Source of the DNA: CBDDKU01 sp965230375 | GTDB lineage: Bacteria > Bacteroidota > Bacteroidia > Flavobacteriales_D > Cryomorphaceae | Direction: 5' to 3' | Length of the DNA stretch: 64,000 nt | Assembly: GCA_965230375.1 (NCBI GenBank) | Contig: CBDDKU010000005.1 | Span: 1 to 64,000, forward strand | Shown here: piece after piece, positions 1 to 9,708 of the stretch | How the letters are laid out: each line of letters begins with the position of its first letter | Position numbering within the stretch: the stretch's first letter is position 1 | Notes under the pieces: generated by a model | Told to the model about the DNA's origin: nothing | The model's database searches: none | What the model saw: only the letters and a program-made list of their open reading frames with translations | Translations under genes and position numbers: made by a program

Positions 1-2186
1 AAAAGAACGTCTCCTGTTTCAATATTGAACAAGAAGAAAAAGTTCATCGTGTCAACCTTTGGTGTTACAACTTTGATAATCGCAAATGGAAGGTAGACTA
101 CAGTAAATAATCCCAGTAAAAGTTGGCTCGTAACTTCCATCCCCGACATGCTTCGCGCGAGCGATAGATTTCCAGTGTAGGCAACATAGGGAGTACCATA
201 TTCTTCAGCCAATTGGCTGACTTGCAGGGCATCTGTGTTAAGCGCACCAACATTCACTATGTCGATGCGTTCCTGCACCCAGGTATTGAGAAGTGCCAAT
301 TCATTAAACTCCTTAGTCGAACTCGCATTTAGCCCCTTGTAATTCAGGGTACTAATATGGATACCAAGGTCACTTCCTATATCTTCAATGTGCTCGATAT
401 ACGCCTGCTTTTCTTCACTTGACTTTTGATACTCGATTTTTGTATCTCCAGCCTTATCCACTACACTGTAACACATAGGGTTTATCACAATTATACTGTC
501 GATGCCTAGAAATGAACCTTCTTCAAATCGACTTCTATACTTTACACCGGTTGATTGGGTATACTTCTGTATTCGGCCAGAGTCACTTTCCTTTTTGATA
601 TCATCAAATGCTTTCGTGAATAGCGGGTCGTTTGCGTAAGGGGCTAATGCTCCAATTTTCCAATCTACTTCATAAGTTGTAGAATTATCTTCATCACCAT
701 CATCTTCTGAGCTATCAGCTGTCGACAATTCACGTTTAGAAGCTTTAATTGAGCTAACCTTACCCCTCCTTCGAGTCTCAAATTTCACGGTATCTTGCTC
801 GGTAACTTCTACATCATTAATTAACGAGTCCAGCTTTTCTCCAATCCTATCACCTTGGGCAATGTCATCAAGATCTATTTTATTTTCAACAACCAGATTT
901 TGGACTGAGAGGTAAAACACATCCTTTGCCTCTTCAACATCCGGATTGGCCTTGTAATACTCGTAAGCGAAGGCCGTAGCAACAGCAGCCAGCTCTTCAT
1001 CTTCAGCCTCTTCAAAAAGGTGGTAAATCATGTTGCTCTTCCCTTCCACATCTTCCCAATCCAGTATATCGGTATAGGCAAAGTACTTATTTGTGGAACG
1101 GTACAATGCACCATTCACAAGTGCCTTTGCGACAATTCGCTTTTGAAACATATCTGGTCCATAAAGACTGTCCAAAAGAAATGCGCTATATATGGCTTCT
1201 GGAAAATTCTTCTCTATAAGCGACTGACGGCATGACTCATAGCGAGCCAAGCGTTGAGCGTAGTCAAACCGCGACTTTGACAAGATATAGAGACTCCCAT
1301 CTCCACTTGAGATGAGTTTCTCTAGTTGATCTTTTCTCTTTTCAAGATTGGGGTGAGTTGAGTTCGTGTCGTCATAGTCGTCTTCAGCAGTAATACCGCC
1401 TTCTTCAATCTCAAACGATTTCGGAATAAATACCGAATCACCAGAAACGAAACTCAAGTCAAAGCTTATTTCATCGAATGGCAAGTAGGAATACTGCATA
1501 ACATCCATGAGGTGGTAGGCTTCACGCTGATCATATCCCGACTTTGAGAAAAACTCCAGGAAACCGATAGAATCAGATTCGAGCTCCTGCTGCTTCGAAT
1601 AATCGTTAAGCGACTCGAGCATTTTCCCAACCGACTCTCTTCTGTATGTGTTCGTATTCTTTTTGGCTTCTTCAGAGATACGATAATGGCTTACAACGTG
1701 TTCATTCTTTATGTGCACCAATTCATGAGCTAAAATGAAGGCAAGCTGAGCTTCATTTTCAATCTCGGAGATTAGTCCAGTTGTTACAAAAATGATCCCT
1801 CCCGCTGTTGCGTAGGCATTGAACTCATTCGATTTAACAGTATAGACTCTAATTTCCTCCCTTAGTTCACGGTGATCTACGAGAAGCCTGTCCAAGATAT
1901 CTTCGCAGTAAATCGAAATCGAATCACCGAAGAACACGTCCCCTGAAGTCAAAAAATCATCAATATAATATTGAGTATATTCAAGGAAATCCGATTCAAC
2001 AGATTTCTCACTAAAGGACAGATTGGGATCAATATTGGATACTGCCCTATCGTATTTGTCAAGGTATTCTTCTCTAAACTCATCAGGAACATTCCCCGAC
2101 GAATAAAATGTTTCATAGGAGCCCCAATCCTGACCGTAACACTGCGAAGCGGCTAACAGGAAGAGACCGATAAAGTACATCTTCAT
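1..2186 (-). CDS. M48-family metalloprotease with long C-terminal region (3' end outside window)
   Basis: The reading frame opens at an ATG at 2186 and stays open to the window edge, so the C-terminus is missing; at least 728 residues are present. A signal peptide (residues 1 to about 18, ending YGQ) exports it. The zinc motif HELVH is at residues 154-158, with the downstream ELESD at 201-205 supplying the third ligand, as in M48 peptidases. The peptidase part is followed by about 500 further residues: an alpha-helical, probably TPR-like stretch, an acidic linker (SSEDDGDEDN), and a segment that reads like a periplasmic-binding-protein/receptor fold. An M48 domain joined to such a C-terminal region is atypical in length; most M48 peptidases are 250-500 residues. 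Substrate unknown. Protease call firm, C-terminal description tentative. Confidence 0.8.
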   Translation of the reverse strand, partial: MKMYFIGLFLLAASQCYGQDWGSYETFYSSGNVPDEFREEYLDKYDRAVSNIDPNLSFSEKSVESDFLEYTQYYIDDFLTSGDVFFGDSISIYCEDILDRLLVDHRELREEIRVYTVKSNEFNAYATAGGIIFVTTGLISEIENEAQLAFILAHELVHIKNEHVVSHYRISEEAKKNTNTYRRESVGKMLESLNDYSKQQELESDSIGFLEFFSKSGYDQREAYHLMDVMQYSYLPFDEISFDLSFVSGDSVFIPKSFEIEEGGITAEDDYDDTNSTHPNLEKRKDQLEKLISSGDGSLYILSKSRFDYAQRLARYESCRQSLIEKNFPEAIYSAFLLDSLYGPDMFQKRIVAKALVNGALYRSTNKYFAYTDILDWEDVEGKSNMIYHLFEEAEDEELAAVATAFAYEYYKANPDVEEAKDVFYLSVQNLVVENKIDLDDIAQGDRIGEKLDSLINDVEVTEQDTVKFETRRRGKVSSIKASKRELSTADSSEDDGDEDNSTTYEVDWKIGALAPYANDPLFTKAFDDIKKESDSGRIQKYTQSTGVKYRSRFEEGSFLGIDSIIVINPMCYSVVDKAGDTKIEYQKSSEEKQAYIEHIEDIGSDLGIHISTLNYKGLNASSTKEFNELALLNTWVQERIDIVNVGALNTDALQVSQLAEEYGTPYVAYTGNLSLARSMSGMEVTSQLLLGLFTVVYLPFAIIKVVTPKVDTMNFFFLFNIETGDVL

Positions 2187-2354
2187 CTCGTTCTAAATTT
2201 GAGAGCAAGAATAAGGAAAAATCATTGGAATAGCCTTTTTTACTGGCATTACGGATCAAAACAACGAAAGTTCAAGAGCGTTCTCCCTTCGATTGAAATT
2301 GATAACAGCTTGGATAAAAAGAACTTATTCGTTCAAATATTTTTACATTGAACA

Positions 2355-3947
2355 ATGAAGAAAAAACTTCTTCGAACTATCATTTTCATCCTTTTGGCAG
2401 TTGTATTTGTCATTGGGATATCGATTTTCTTGAATGCTGAGTCTCGAGCAGAAGAATTCCTAATCTCTAAAATTGATGAACAAATAGGGGAAGAGTTTCA
2501 CTTCAACTTTGATGAAAGTGACTGGGGCTTTTTTAATAGAAGTGTTTCCTTCAGGAATATAGAACTCTCAAGAACCAAAGGTGATTCACTTATCTGGGAA
2601 TCATCTATTGGTCAAATAGATTTGTACGGCTTTGGCATATACGAATTCCTTGTTGGGCAAGTCTACCGAATGGACTCCTTAACGCTAACATCACCCGTTA
2701 TTAATCTTTTCGATCTGAGATCAAGTATAGATTCTTCACATACCCCACATCATGGCGTTTTAAAGAAGGTGGCGATAGACTTTGGAGTTCAGAAAATTCA
2801 GGTGAAAAACGGTAAATTAACCTACGACCCCCATGGTCCAGAATACTTATCTGCAAAGTATTCTTCCCGAGTTGTGGACTTGCAAATTGATGGTAATGGG
2901 GCACCCATTAATAATTATGTAGACAATGCAGAGATTCTCATCAGCGACGTTCACTATGTTACTCCTGACTCTCTTTCCACTATTGAGATAGGTAAAATGG
3001 GAACCCGATTGGATGAAAAAGCTTTTGTTGCAACAGATCTAAGTGTAAAGTCCAATTACTCAATTTCTGAGTACTCCGCTCTTTATAATTGGAGAAAAGC
3101 CATGTTCGAAGTAGAAGTCGACACGCTCACTGTCGACATGTCGGAATTGGTTAATTGGTCAGAGCTTCTTATCCCAAGTGTTAAGATGTCTGGGCTTAAT
3201 CTGGCCGTAAGTCAGAATTTGAGATTCCCACTTCCAAATCGTGTTACAGAGCTACCACAAAGCATGGTGAGAAAGACCGAATTATTGTTTCAGATAGATA
3301 CGGTCATTTTCGAAAACAGCCGAGTTGATTATGTCGCGTATTTGAACCACAATCAAGTCTCCGAGACCAAGCTAACAGGTATAAATGCCGAATTGGCTCC
3401 ACTTCAAAACACGGATTTACAGAAGCCTCTGTTCTCGCTTGAAGCCAGTTCAACTCTGTATGGGGCTGCACCACTCACATTCCAAGCAGTTTATCATTAC
3501 GGTGAGAACGACCCTTTCGAATTTAGTGGTAGTGTAGGACGAACTAAGTTGGAGTTCTTAGATGATTTCCTCTTTAACGCTGCAGGTATAGAAATCGCTA
3601 GTGGAGCTCTTGATCGACTCGATTTTTCGGTGAGCGGTAATAAATATGGTACAACTGGCTACTCTGACTTTTATTATCAAGACCTAGAAATAAAGGCTTT
3701 AAATCAAGAAACTGGTAAATATAAAGTGGGGCTAAACACGCTTTCAAATGTACTAGGCGGCCTGGTATTCTGGAAGAGCAACCCGGCGCACGACCAGTAC
3801 CGTCGTGGAAATTTTCAAATGCAGAGAGATGGGAGAAAAGGATTTGTATCTCAATGGATTGATAGTATATTGGAAGGCATAATTGCCACAGTATCAAAGG
3901 TGGATCCCGTCATTGTGCGAGGAAACAAAAAGAAAAAGAAAAAATAA
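2355..3947 (+). CDS. AsmA-like membrane-anchored periplasmic protein
   Basis: 530 residues. One N-terminal transmembrane helix (about residues 7-27) is followed by a large beta-rich body with repeated short strands such as VRNIELSR and VDLQIDG, typical of AsmA/DUF748-type bridge-like envelope proteins. It probably sits in the inner membrane with its body in the periplasm; a role in lipid or outer-membrane homeostasis is inferred from the fold class only. The C-terminus is a run of lysines (RGNKKKKKK), a basic tail with no known function here. It is followed 7 bases later by the next gene on the same strand, so the two are probably co-transcribed. No catalytic motif is visible. Confidence 0.55.
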   Translation: MKKKLLRTIIFILLAVVFVIGISIFLNAESRAEEFLISKIDEQIGEEFHFNFDESDWGFFNRSVSFRNIELSRTKGDSLIWESSIGQIDLYGFGIYEFLVGQVYRMDSLTLTSPVINLFDLRSSIDSSHTPHHGVLKKVAIDFGVQKIQVKNGKLTYDPHGPEYLSAKYSSRVVDLQIDGNGAPINNYVDNAEILISDVHYVTPDSLSTIEIGKMGTRLDEKAFVATDLSVKSNYSISEYSALYNWRKAMFEVEVDTLTVDMSELVNWSELLIPSVKMSGLNLAVSQNLRFPLPNRVTELPQSMVRKTELLFQIDTVIFENSRVDYVAYLNHNQVSETKLTGINAELAPLQNTDLQKPLFSLEASSTLYGAAPLTFQAVYHYGENDPFEFSGSVGRTKLEFLDDFLFNAAGIEIASGALDRLDFSVSGNKYGTTGYSDFYYQDLEIKALNQETGKYKVGLNTLSNVLGGLVFWKSNPAHDQYRRGNFQMQRDGRKGFVSQWIDSILEGIIATVSKVDPVIVRGNKKKKKK

Positions 3948-3954
3948 TTGCCTT

Positions 3955-4458
3955 ATGAAATCATTTTTGCTTAGCCTGATTGCCATAATTTCAGCTTGTA
4001 CACTAAACGCTCAATCTTCACTTGTAGCAGATTCGCTGAGCTTTCTAATTGGAAATTGGGAAGGAACAGGAAAGATCACTAAAAAGGGAAAAGAATACCA
4101 ATTCAACATTTCCGAAACTGTGGAATGGGCGGCTACAAACAATGCGATTGTCGTAAATGGTGTTGGAATGAGTCCAGATTCGACAGAAGTCGTTGTTGAA
4201 GGTGTTGGCTTGGTTTACAGGGCAGGTGACGGCTCGGGCTTTCATATTCACTCAGTAAATGGTGAAGGTAGAGATGTTATTTCCGATTTAGTATCGCCTG
4301 AGATGGGAGTATTGCACTGGGAATTTGAAACCGAAGGTGGAAAGATTCAATATGAAATGAATGTTTCAGGAAATACTTGGAGGGAAGTTGGGTACTTCAA
4401 GCCAAACGACACGACTAAGCGTTACCCCTTTCTCGAAATGACGATGACCAAAGAATAA
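3955..4458 (+). CDS. small exported lipocalin/DUF1579-like protein
   Basis: 167 residues from the ATG at 3955, which begins a clean signal peptide; an upstream ATG at 3883 would put a charged 24-residue tail before it and overlap the preceding gene, so it is rejected. The signal ends ...IISACTLNAQ, which could be cut by signal peptidase I after NAQ or, less convincingly, be lipidated at Cys. The mature part (FLIGNWEGTGKI, then alternating strands) has the GxWxGxG-type start of small beta-barrel proteins related to DUF1579/THAP4-like or lipocalin-like domains. Ligand unknown. It converges on the M1 peptidase gene with only 6 bases between stop codons. Confidence 0.6.
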   Translation: MKSFLLSLIAIISACTLNAQSSLVADSLSFLIGNWEGTGKITKKGKEYQFNISETVEWAATNNAIVVNGVGMSPDSTEVVVEGVGLVYRAGDGSGFHIHSVNGEGRDVISDLVSPEMGVLHWEFETEGGKIQYEMNVSGNTWREVGYFKPNDTTKRYPFLEMTMTKE

Positions 4459-4464
4459 GTAACC

Positions 4465-6405
4465 TTATACTTTGACGAAAGTGGCCACTTTTGTTGATTG
4501 GCCATTTACAAACCGCAAACGATAAGTTCCTGGCGCCAGATTACCCAAATCTACTTCGAATCCTGTGCGAATTCCACCCGAAGGATTTATTGAGTCAACA
4601 ACGCGACCCGATTCATCAATAATCTCTGCGAATTCAGCAAAAAAGGTTGGTCTTAGAATAGACACCCTCAATACATCTATCACAGGATTGGGAAACAACA
4701 AGAGTTCGTCAAGATCAGCACTTGAGTCAAAACTCACATTCGATTCGGCAAGTATCCATTGATTTGGATCAAAAGCGACTGCTTGGATATCGAAGCCAGG
4801 GTCGACTTGAAACACTTCTCCCGAGTACTGATGATCGAACTTAACGATTGTGTCTCGTTGATCACCAATCAACTTTACTTCAAAGGGCATTCTGTAAAAA
4901 GACACCGATTGGTGAGAAGTCTCCTGAAGCAATTTGAGAAAGACTCTCCCATCATTAATCCACCAATTCAGATTGTAAATAGGATGACCTTCACCGTATA
5001 CCCAATCCGAAAAAAACTCTGTCAAGTCCATCCCGAAAGACTGGCTCATATGAGCTTCAAAGTCTGATGTTTGCGCGTAACCATATGCCAATTCCGGATC
5101 GTTGAGATAGGACCGAACACCATCGTAAAAATTCTCATCTCCCCCCACCCATCGGAGCATGTGTAAGACCATGGCACCTTTTCGGTATGACAGGCGACCA
5201 TCAAAAATCCGATCTCGACTAGTTGTATCATCCACCACCACAGAGCCATCAGGCATTGAAACAATACTTGCTATGGTCGTGTTTTTCCAATTGTCCCACT
5301 CCCCTTCTTCGCCGATGTGCTCATATGAAAGAGCAGTGAGGTAGGTGGCAAAGCCTTCATTTAACCAAATGTCTTCCCAAGACCCACAAGTAATCTTATC
5401 TCCGAACCACTGATGAGCCAATTCGTGGGCATTCAAACCAAAATTTAAACTCGACATCGTGCTCATGGTAGCATGTTCCATTCCCCCCGGAATGGAAGTC
5501 TGAGCATGTCCATATTTCTCTTTAATGTAGGGGTATGGACCAAAGAGCTCAGAAAAAAGTATCATAAGTTCCACAGTTGCATTTGAAAGCCCGACCCAGT
5601 CATCGAAACGCTCCGGATAAACATAATTGAGAATTTCAAGCTCTTCACCATCAATCTCAACAAATTGGCTAAACTCCTGGTAGTTCGTCACTGCTATTGA
5701 AACGAGATAAGCCGGGATAGGATATGAGTGTTTCCATCCAAAGCTTACCGTTCCATCACCATTGGGAGTTTCATAGATTAACTTCCCATTCGATCCAGCT
5801 TTGTTTCCTTCTGGGACTGTTATTTCAATAAAGACGCTGTCGAGCTTATCGTTCAAAGTCTGCTTACACGGCCACCAATCTCTGGCCCCGTAAGGTTCTG
5901 ATAAAGTGTAAATCTCCGGATCAACCCCGTGGAAAGATTGCGTAAATGATAGAGCTGAACTCTGTTGCGGTTCACCTGTGTATACGATCTTCACTTCAAG
6001 CTCCTGAGGTGGCATTACCTCCCCCAGATCGATAACCAAAGTATACTCTCCGTGAAACTCACTCGGTCGTGACTCTCCGTTTACAGTTACAGATTCTACA
6101 GAAAGTGCTTGATTAAGATCAAAAGTGATTTGATCTGTTTCAACCAATAGATCCAATCGAATAAGTACATCTCCATTAATATTTCTCACCCACGGATCAA
6201 TTTCCCATCGACATTCAGCATAACGCCAATCGTAATTCTCACCATTAAATGACCCCGAGCTTTTTGGCATATCACCTCTCCATCTCGATGACTCCATTTT
6301 GGCAATTTCCATGATAGAAATATGCTCATCTGATTGAGCGGTAACTTCAACGGTAAAAGCCACGGCATTCAAAAACATGAACAGGTATGTAATGGCATTT
6401 CTCAT
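4465..6405 (-). CDS. secreted M1-family aminopeptidase with T9SS sorting domain
   Basis: 646 residues. A signal peptide (to about residue 24) is followed by the M1 N-terminal beta domain and the gluzincin catalytic domain. HELAH at 327-331 and the downstream Glu of WLNEGFATY (about 350) make the HExxH-x18-E zinc site. The substrate-recognition motif, GAMEN in most M1 enzymes, reads GGMEH here. The Tyr of SYRKGAMVLH is in the expected place for transition-state stabilisation. The last ~80 residues (LLLFPNP... to ...KVATFVKV) are a type A T9SS sorting domain, so the enzyme should be exported across the outer membrane and attached to or released from the surface. It likely removes N-terminal residues from peptides. 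Confidence 0.92.
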   Translation of the reverse strand: MRNAITYLFMFLNAVAFTVEVTAQSDEHISIMEIAKMESSRWRGDMPKSSGSFNGENYDWRYAECRWEIDPWVRNINGDVLIRLDLLVETDQITFDLNQALSVESVTVNGESRPSEFHGEYTLVIDLGEVMPPQELEVKIVYTGEPQQSSALSFTQSFHGVDPEIYTLSEPYGARDWWPCKQTLNDKLDSVFIEITVPEGNKAGSNGKLIYETPNGDGTVSFGWKHSYPIPAYLVSIAVTNYQEFSQFVEIDGEELEILNYVYPERFDDWVGLSNATVELMILFSELFGPYPYIKEKYGHAQTSIPGGMEHATMSTMSSLNFGLNAHELAHQWFGDKITCGSWEDIWLNEGFATYLTALSYEHIGEEGEWDNWKNTTIASIVSMPDGSVVVDDTTSRDRIFDGRLSYRKGAMVLHMLRWVGGDENFYDGVRSYLNDPELAYGYAQTSDFEAHMSQSFGMDLTEFFSDWVYGEGHPIYNLNWWINDGRVFLKLLQETSHQSVSFYRMPFEVKLIGDQRDTIVKFDHQYSGEVFQVDPGFDIQAVAFDPNQWILAESNVSFDSSADLDELLLFPNPVIDVLRVSILRPTFFAEFAEIIDESGRVVDSINPSGGIRTGFEVDLGNLAPGTYRLRFVNGQSTKVATFVKV

Positions 6406-6623
6406 TCACCAATGATACAAACACTCGCGAAAAATCCACCCGAAAATTGCGAATTACACTCTGAATCAAAGTTTTACAAATTAACAATATGAAAATGGGT
6501 TAATAAACCCCACGGTTCACCTAAAGCGCTGTAAATCAATTCTTTTATTTTGTTTTTTATTCATTTTAAATTGTCAAAAACAGGCTGCTTATTCGGTCAA
6601 CCACCAAATACACCCGACAAATA

Positions 6624-6654
6624 TTGAATAATACCCCACTAAATCATACTTTTG
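6624..6654 (+). promoter_or_regulatory. Bacteroidota-type promoter upstream of family-A gene
   Basis: A TTG at 6624-6626 and a TACTTTTG box at 6647-6654 are separated by 20 bases, matching the TTG-N19/20-TAnnTTTG consensus used by the Bacteroidota primary sigma factor. The leader to the ATG at 6685 would be about 25 bases. The rest of the 279-base intergenic region (6406-6684) is AT-rich with no other clear element. Confidence 0.7.
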
Positions 6655-6684
6655 TTAGTGCTATAACTAATCATTTTTAATGCT

Positions 6685-9636
6685 ATGAAGAAATTTAACT
6701 TTAAGAAAAGTTTATTACTTTCCTTGGCTTCTTTGACAGGAGTCGGGCTTATGGCTCAAGGAGTATGTAACTCCTACTCCTATTACTACTCGGATATAAA
6801 CTATCCTGGAGGAGTGAAACAGTCAGACATATACAGTGTCGATCTCTCTGACGGTCAAGCCGACTTGACCCCTATAGCTTTGGACTTGGATTATGGTGCT
6901 CACATTGCGTATGACGAAGAGTCTGGGCTACTTCTTTTGGTGAATGATGCCAATGGCCACATCCAAACGCTAGATCCACTAACCGGTACTTTAGGATCGA
7001 CAATCGCTCCTGAATCTGGAATCAGTGGAGTTACTACAGCAGCGGTTGATTTTGATGGTAACCTGATCATCGGTTCAAGCAACGGAAACATATACACCGC
7101 TGATCTTGGCTCTGATCCTTATGGATTGACATCATATGATACTGGCGCCGACATTTCAGGTGGTGATTTAACTATGACCAACAATGGGCTATACCTCGCG
7201 GCTAAACCGAATGGTAATCTCTACACAGTTCTAGGTGGAATGGCTAACATTCTCATGGGAACTGTTGACGGTAACGTCACTGGTATGGCTACAATGGAAA
7301 ACCAGGAAAACGTTATTGTTTCTTCAAGAAACAATGGAAGTTTCCTAGAATACACTGTAGATGGTGGTGGAGTTACTGAAACTGCGTCTTACGCCGCAAT
7401 GCTCGATGGAGAAGCTTTCACCTTAGATAATGGTGATATGGCTGCCGGGTGTTCAGAGCGAAGCTCAAGCGTAGAAGGATGTGATGATCTTCGCACCTAT
7501 TATATTCATGATGCACTTGGTGGTGGTCCTGACATCCTTTACAGCGTCGTATTGAATGATGGTGGTGGAGCAGACCTTACGGAGCTTGCCGAATTAGCTG
7601 GCGGTTCTCACCTCGGTGTTGGAGCTGACGGCTTGCTTTACATTGTACAACACAGTTCTGGTATGTTGACAACATATGATCCGGACCTTGGTCCTGTTTC
7701 ATCTGTTCAAATCGCTTCTGATGAAGGAAATATTACGAATATACCTGCAGTAGTGGTTGATGACAACAACGTAGTTTATGTAGGAACTAGCCAAGGAGAT
7801 GAAATCTACTCAGTTGACCCATTAACTGGTGACGCTACTTTTTACGGTAATGGTGATGTAGGAGGCGGTGACCTTGTTTTTATTGATGACGTACTATGGG
7901 TTGCCAATCGTGGTCAAAATACATTCCATGAAGTAAACGGGCCTGGAGAGTTCTCTGTAGATGCCACTGAAATTAATGGTGTTGCAGTGCTTCCAAGTGG
8001 TAACCTTTTGGTATCAGATGGAAATCTTGGTTCACTTTTCAAAGTTTACGAACCTTACACAGGTGACGCTACAGGTGAAACTTTCAATACAGGTCTTGAA
8101 CTTTACAATGGTGACCTTGCTAGCCGTTGTTTCGATGGTAACGACAATGTAGAAGGAGATTGTGAAAACTTCAAAATCTATTTGACTGACAACACAAATG
8201 GTCCTTGCGAACTTTATGAAGTTGTTCTTGACGATGACGCAATGACAGCCAGCTTGACACTTGTAAGAGATGGACTGCCTAAGTCGCACGTTGCTCTTGG
8301 TCAGGATGGAACTGTATACCTAATTGCACGTACTGGAGCCGTGGCGATCTACGATCCAGTTACGGATGCACTTGGAGCATACCTCCCACTCACAATTGGA
8401 GAACAGAATATTACCAATACGCATTCAGCAGTTGTTGGTGAAGATGGTACGCTTTACGTTGGTTCTTCTTCAGCGAATATGGTGTACGAAGTAAACCCAT
8501 TGACCGGAGAAGCTAGTAACGCAGTTAGTAACCCAGTTTCTGGTGGAGACATTATCCAAACACCTGATGGTAATCTATGGGTTGTACACAGAGGACAGAG
8601 CAGATTCTACAACATCACAGATGGAGTTACTCAATTCGATGTTGACTACAACGGTATCTACGGTTCAGCAGTATTAGGTAATGGTTCTATCATTGTTGGT
8701 ACGGCCAACACGAATTCGATTAACATTGTTGATCCAGAAGTTGAAGGTGGCATTGGTGCTTCATTTGCTATGGATTTGACTATGAGCGCTGGAGACCTTG
8801 CAGCAGCATGTATTACTGATGAGCCAGATATGGTTCCAGGAGAATGTTATGCTACTGAAGTAATCGAGTACGCTCCGGGGACTCAATTGAATGGAAACCC
8901 AATAGCTCCAAACAGACTTGACGGAAACCAAGCACTTGGAGAACCAGAGCGTAATGACGAATTAAACTTTGCATCGCTTGGATACTCTGAAGACGGAATG
9001 GCCTTTATCACCCTAGGGTTTAGTGGTGCAGTGCCAAATGAAGATGGTGATGATATTGAAATCGTTGAGACTACATTCGGCGTAAATGGATGTGAGTCAT
9101 ACCCTGAGTATGCCGATGTTTATGTGTCTCAAGACGGAATCAACTTCTTCTTTGTCGAGAACATCTGCCGATTCGACGGGTTTGTAGATATCAGCGACGC
9201 TGGTGCATTTGACTACATCACTCAAGTTAAAATCGTTAGCGCTGATCCTTCGAGCTCACCTGATGGATTTGACGTTGATGGTGTGGTTGCACTTCACAAC
9301 TGTGTTGATGAATTAGGTGAAGGCGAAGAGCCTGTTGTTCAAGATGACAACACGGTAGAAGAAGCTGAAGACAACGCTATTCAGTTGACTGCATTCCCTA
9401 ACCCATCAAATGGACCAGTGATTATTGAGTTTACGTCTTCAACTAACGATCTAGCTCTTATCGAGGTACTCGATATGAATGGACGAGTTGTAGAAACATT
9501 GTTTAACTCAGTAACAGAAGCTGGAAACACTTACAGATTCGATTTCAACGGATTAGCTCTACCTAATGGAGTATATGTAACGAAGGTTACTACGAACAAT
9601 ACAACGAAAATTGAGAAATTAATGATTGCTCATTAA
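6685..9636 (+). CDS. giant secreted protein, Cys-bracketed propeller modules, T9SS-sorted (family member A)
   Basis: 983 residues. A signal peptide (to about 25) precedes three homologous modules, each starting and ending with a Cys: residues 28-256, 267-482 and 493-709. Each holds short repeats of the form DGxLYxG...YxVDPxTG and a central SGGDL-like strand, as expected for beta-propeller blades, and ends in GD(M/L)A-x-x-C. A conserved C-terminal domain follows at 721-873 (CYATEV ... DGFDVDGVVALHNC), resembling a jelly-roll/galactose-binding fold, then an acidic linker and a type A T9SS sorting domain (FPNPSNGPVIIEF to KLMIAH). It is paralogous to the genes at 23661 and 28399. Function unknown; surface binding or adhesion is a guess. 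Confidence 0.8.
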   Translation: MKKFNFKKSLLLSLASLTGVGLMAQGVCNSYSYYYSDINYPGGVKQSDIYSVDLSDGQADLTPIALDLDYGAHIAYDEESGLLLLVNDANGHIQTLDPLTGTLGSTIAPESGISGVTTAAVDFDGNLIIGSSNGNIYTADLGSDPYGLTSYDTGADISGGDLTMTNNGLYLAAKPNGNLYTVLGGMANILMGTVDGNVTGMATMENQENVIVSSRNNGSFLEYTVDGGGVTETASYAAMLDGEAFTLDNGDMAAGCSERSSSVEGCDDLRTYYIHDALGGGPDILYSVVLNDGGGADLTELAELAGGSHLGVGADGLLYIVQHSSGMLTTYDPDLGPVSSVQIASDEGNITNIPAVVVDDNNVVYVGTSQGDEIYSVDPLTGDATFYGNGDVGGGDLVFIDDVLWVANRGQNTFHEVNGPGEFSVDATEINGVAVLPSGNLLVSDGNLGSLFKVYEPYTGDATGETFNTGLELYNGDLASRCFDGNDNVEGDCENFKIYLTDNTNGPCELYEVVLDDDAMTASLTLVRDGLPKSHVALGQDGTVYLIARTGAVAIYDPVTDALGAYLPLTIGEQNITNTHSAVVGEDGTLYVGSSSANMVYEVNPLTGEASNAVSNPVSGGDIIQTPDGNLWVVHRGQSRFYNITDGVTQFDVDYNGIYGSAVLGNGSIIVGTANTNSINIVDPEVEGGIGASFAMDLTMSAGDLAAACITDEPDMVPGECYATEVIEYAPGTQLNGNPIAPNRLDGNQALGEPERNDELNFASLGYSEDGMAFITLGFSGAVPNEDGDDIEIVETTFGVNGCESYPEYADVYVSQDGINFFFVENICRFDGFVDISDAGAFDYITQVKIVSADPSSSPDGFDVDGVVALHNCVDELGEGEEPVVQDDNTVEEAEDNAIQLTAFPNPSNGPVIIEFTSSTNDLALIEVLDMNGRVVETLFNSVTEAGNTYRFDFNGLALPNGVYVTKVTTNNTTKIEKLMIAH

Positions 9637-9657
9637 TTATAACCAACCAATCAGAAA

Positions 9658-9688
9658 AGCCCCGCTGATGCTGTCAGGGGGGCTTTTT
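9658..9688 (+). terminator. intrinsic terminator, probably bidirectional
   Basis: A stem AGCCCC-CTGA / TCAG-GGGGCT followed by TTTTT ends the family-A gene. The opposite strand also ends in GGGGCTTTT, so it can serve the convergent hemF operon that stops at 9709. Confidence 0.85.
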
Positions 9689-9708
9689 GGTTAATCTAAT
9701 TTAAAGTC

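Noticed and set aside
3883..3954. Longer start for the small beta-barrel protein, overlapping the previous gene
   Set aside because: It would place a charged stretch before a clear signal peptide; the ATG at 3955 explains the N-terminus better.
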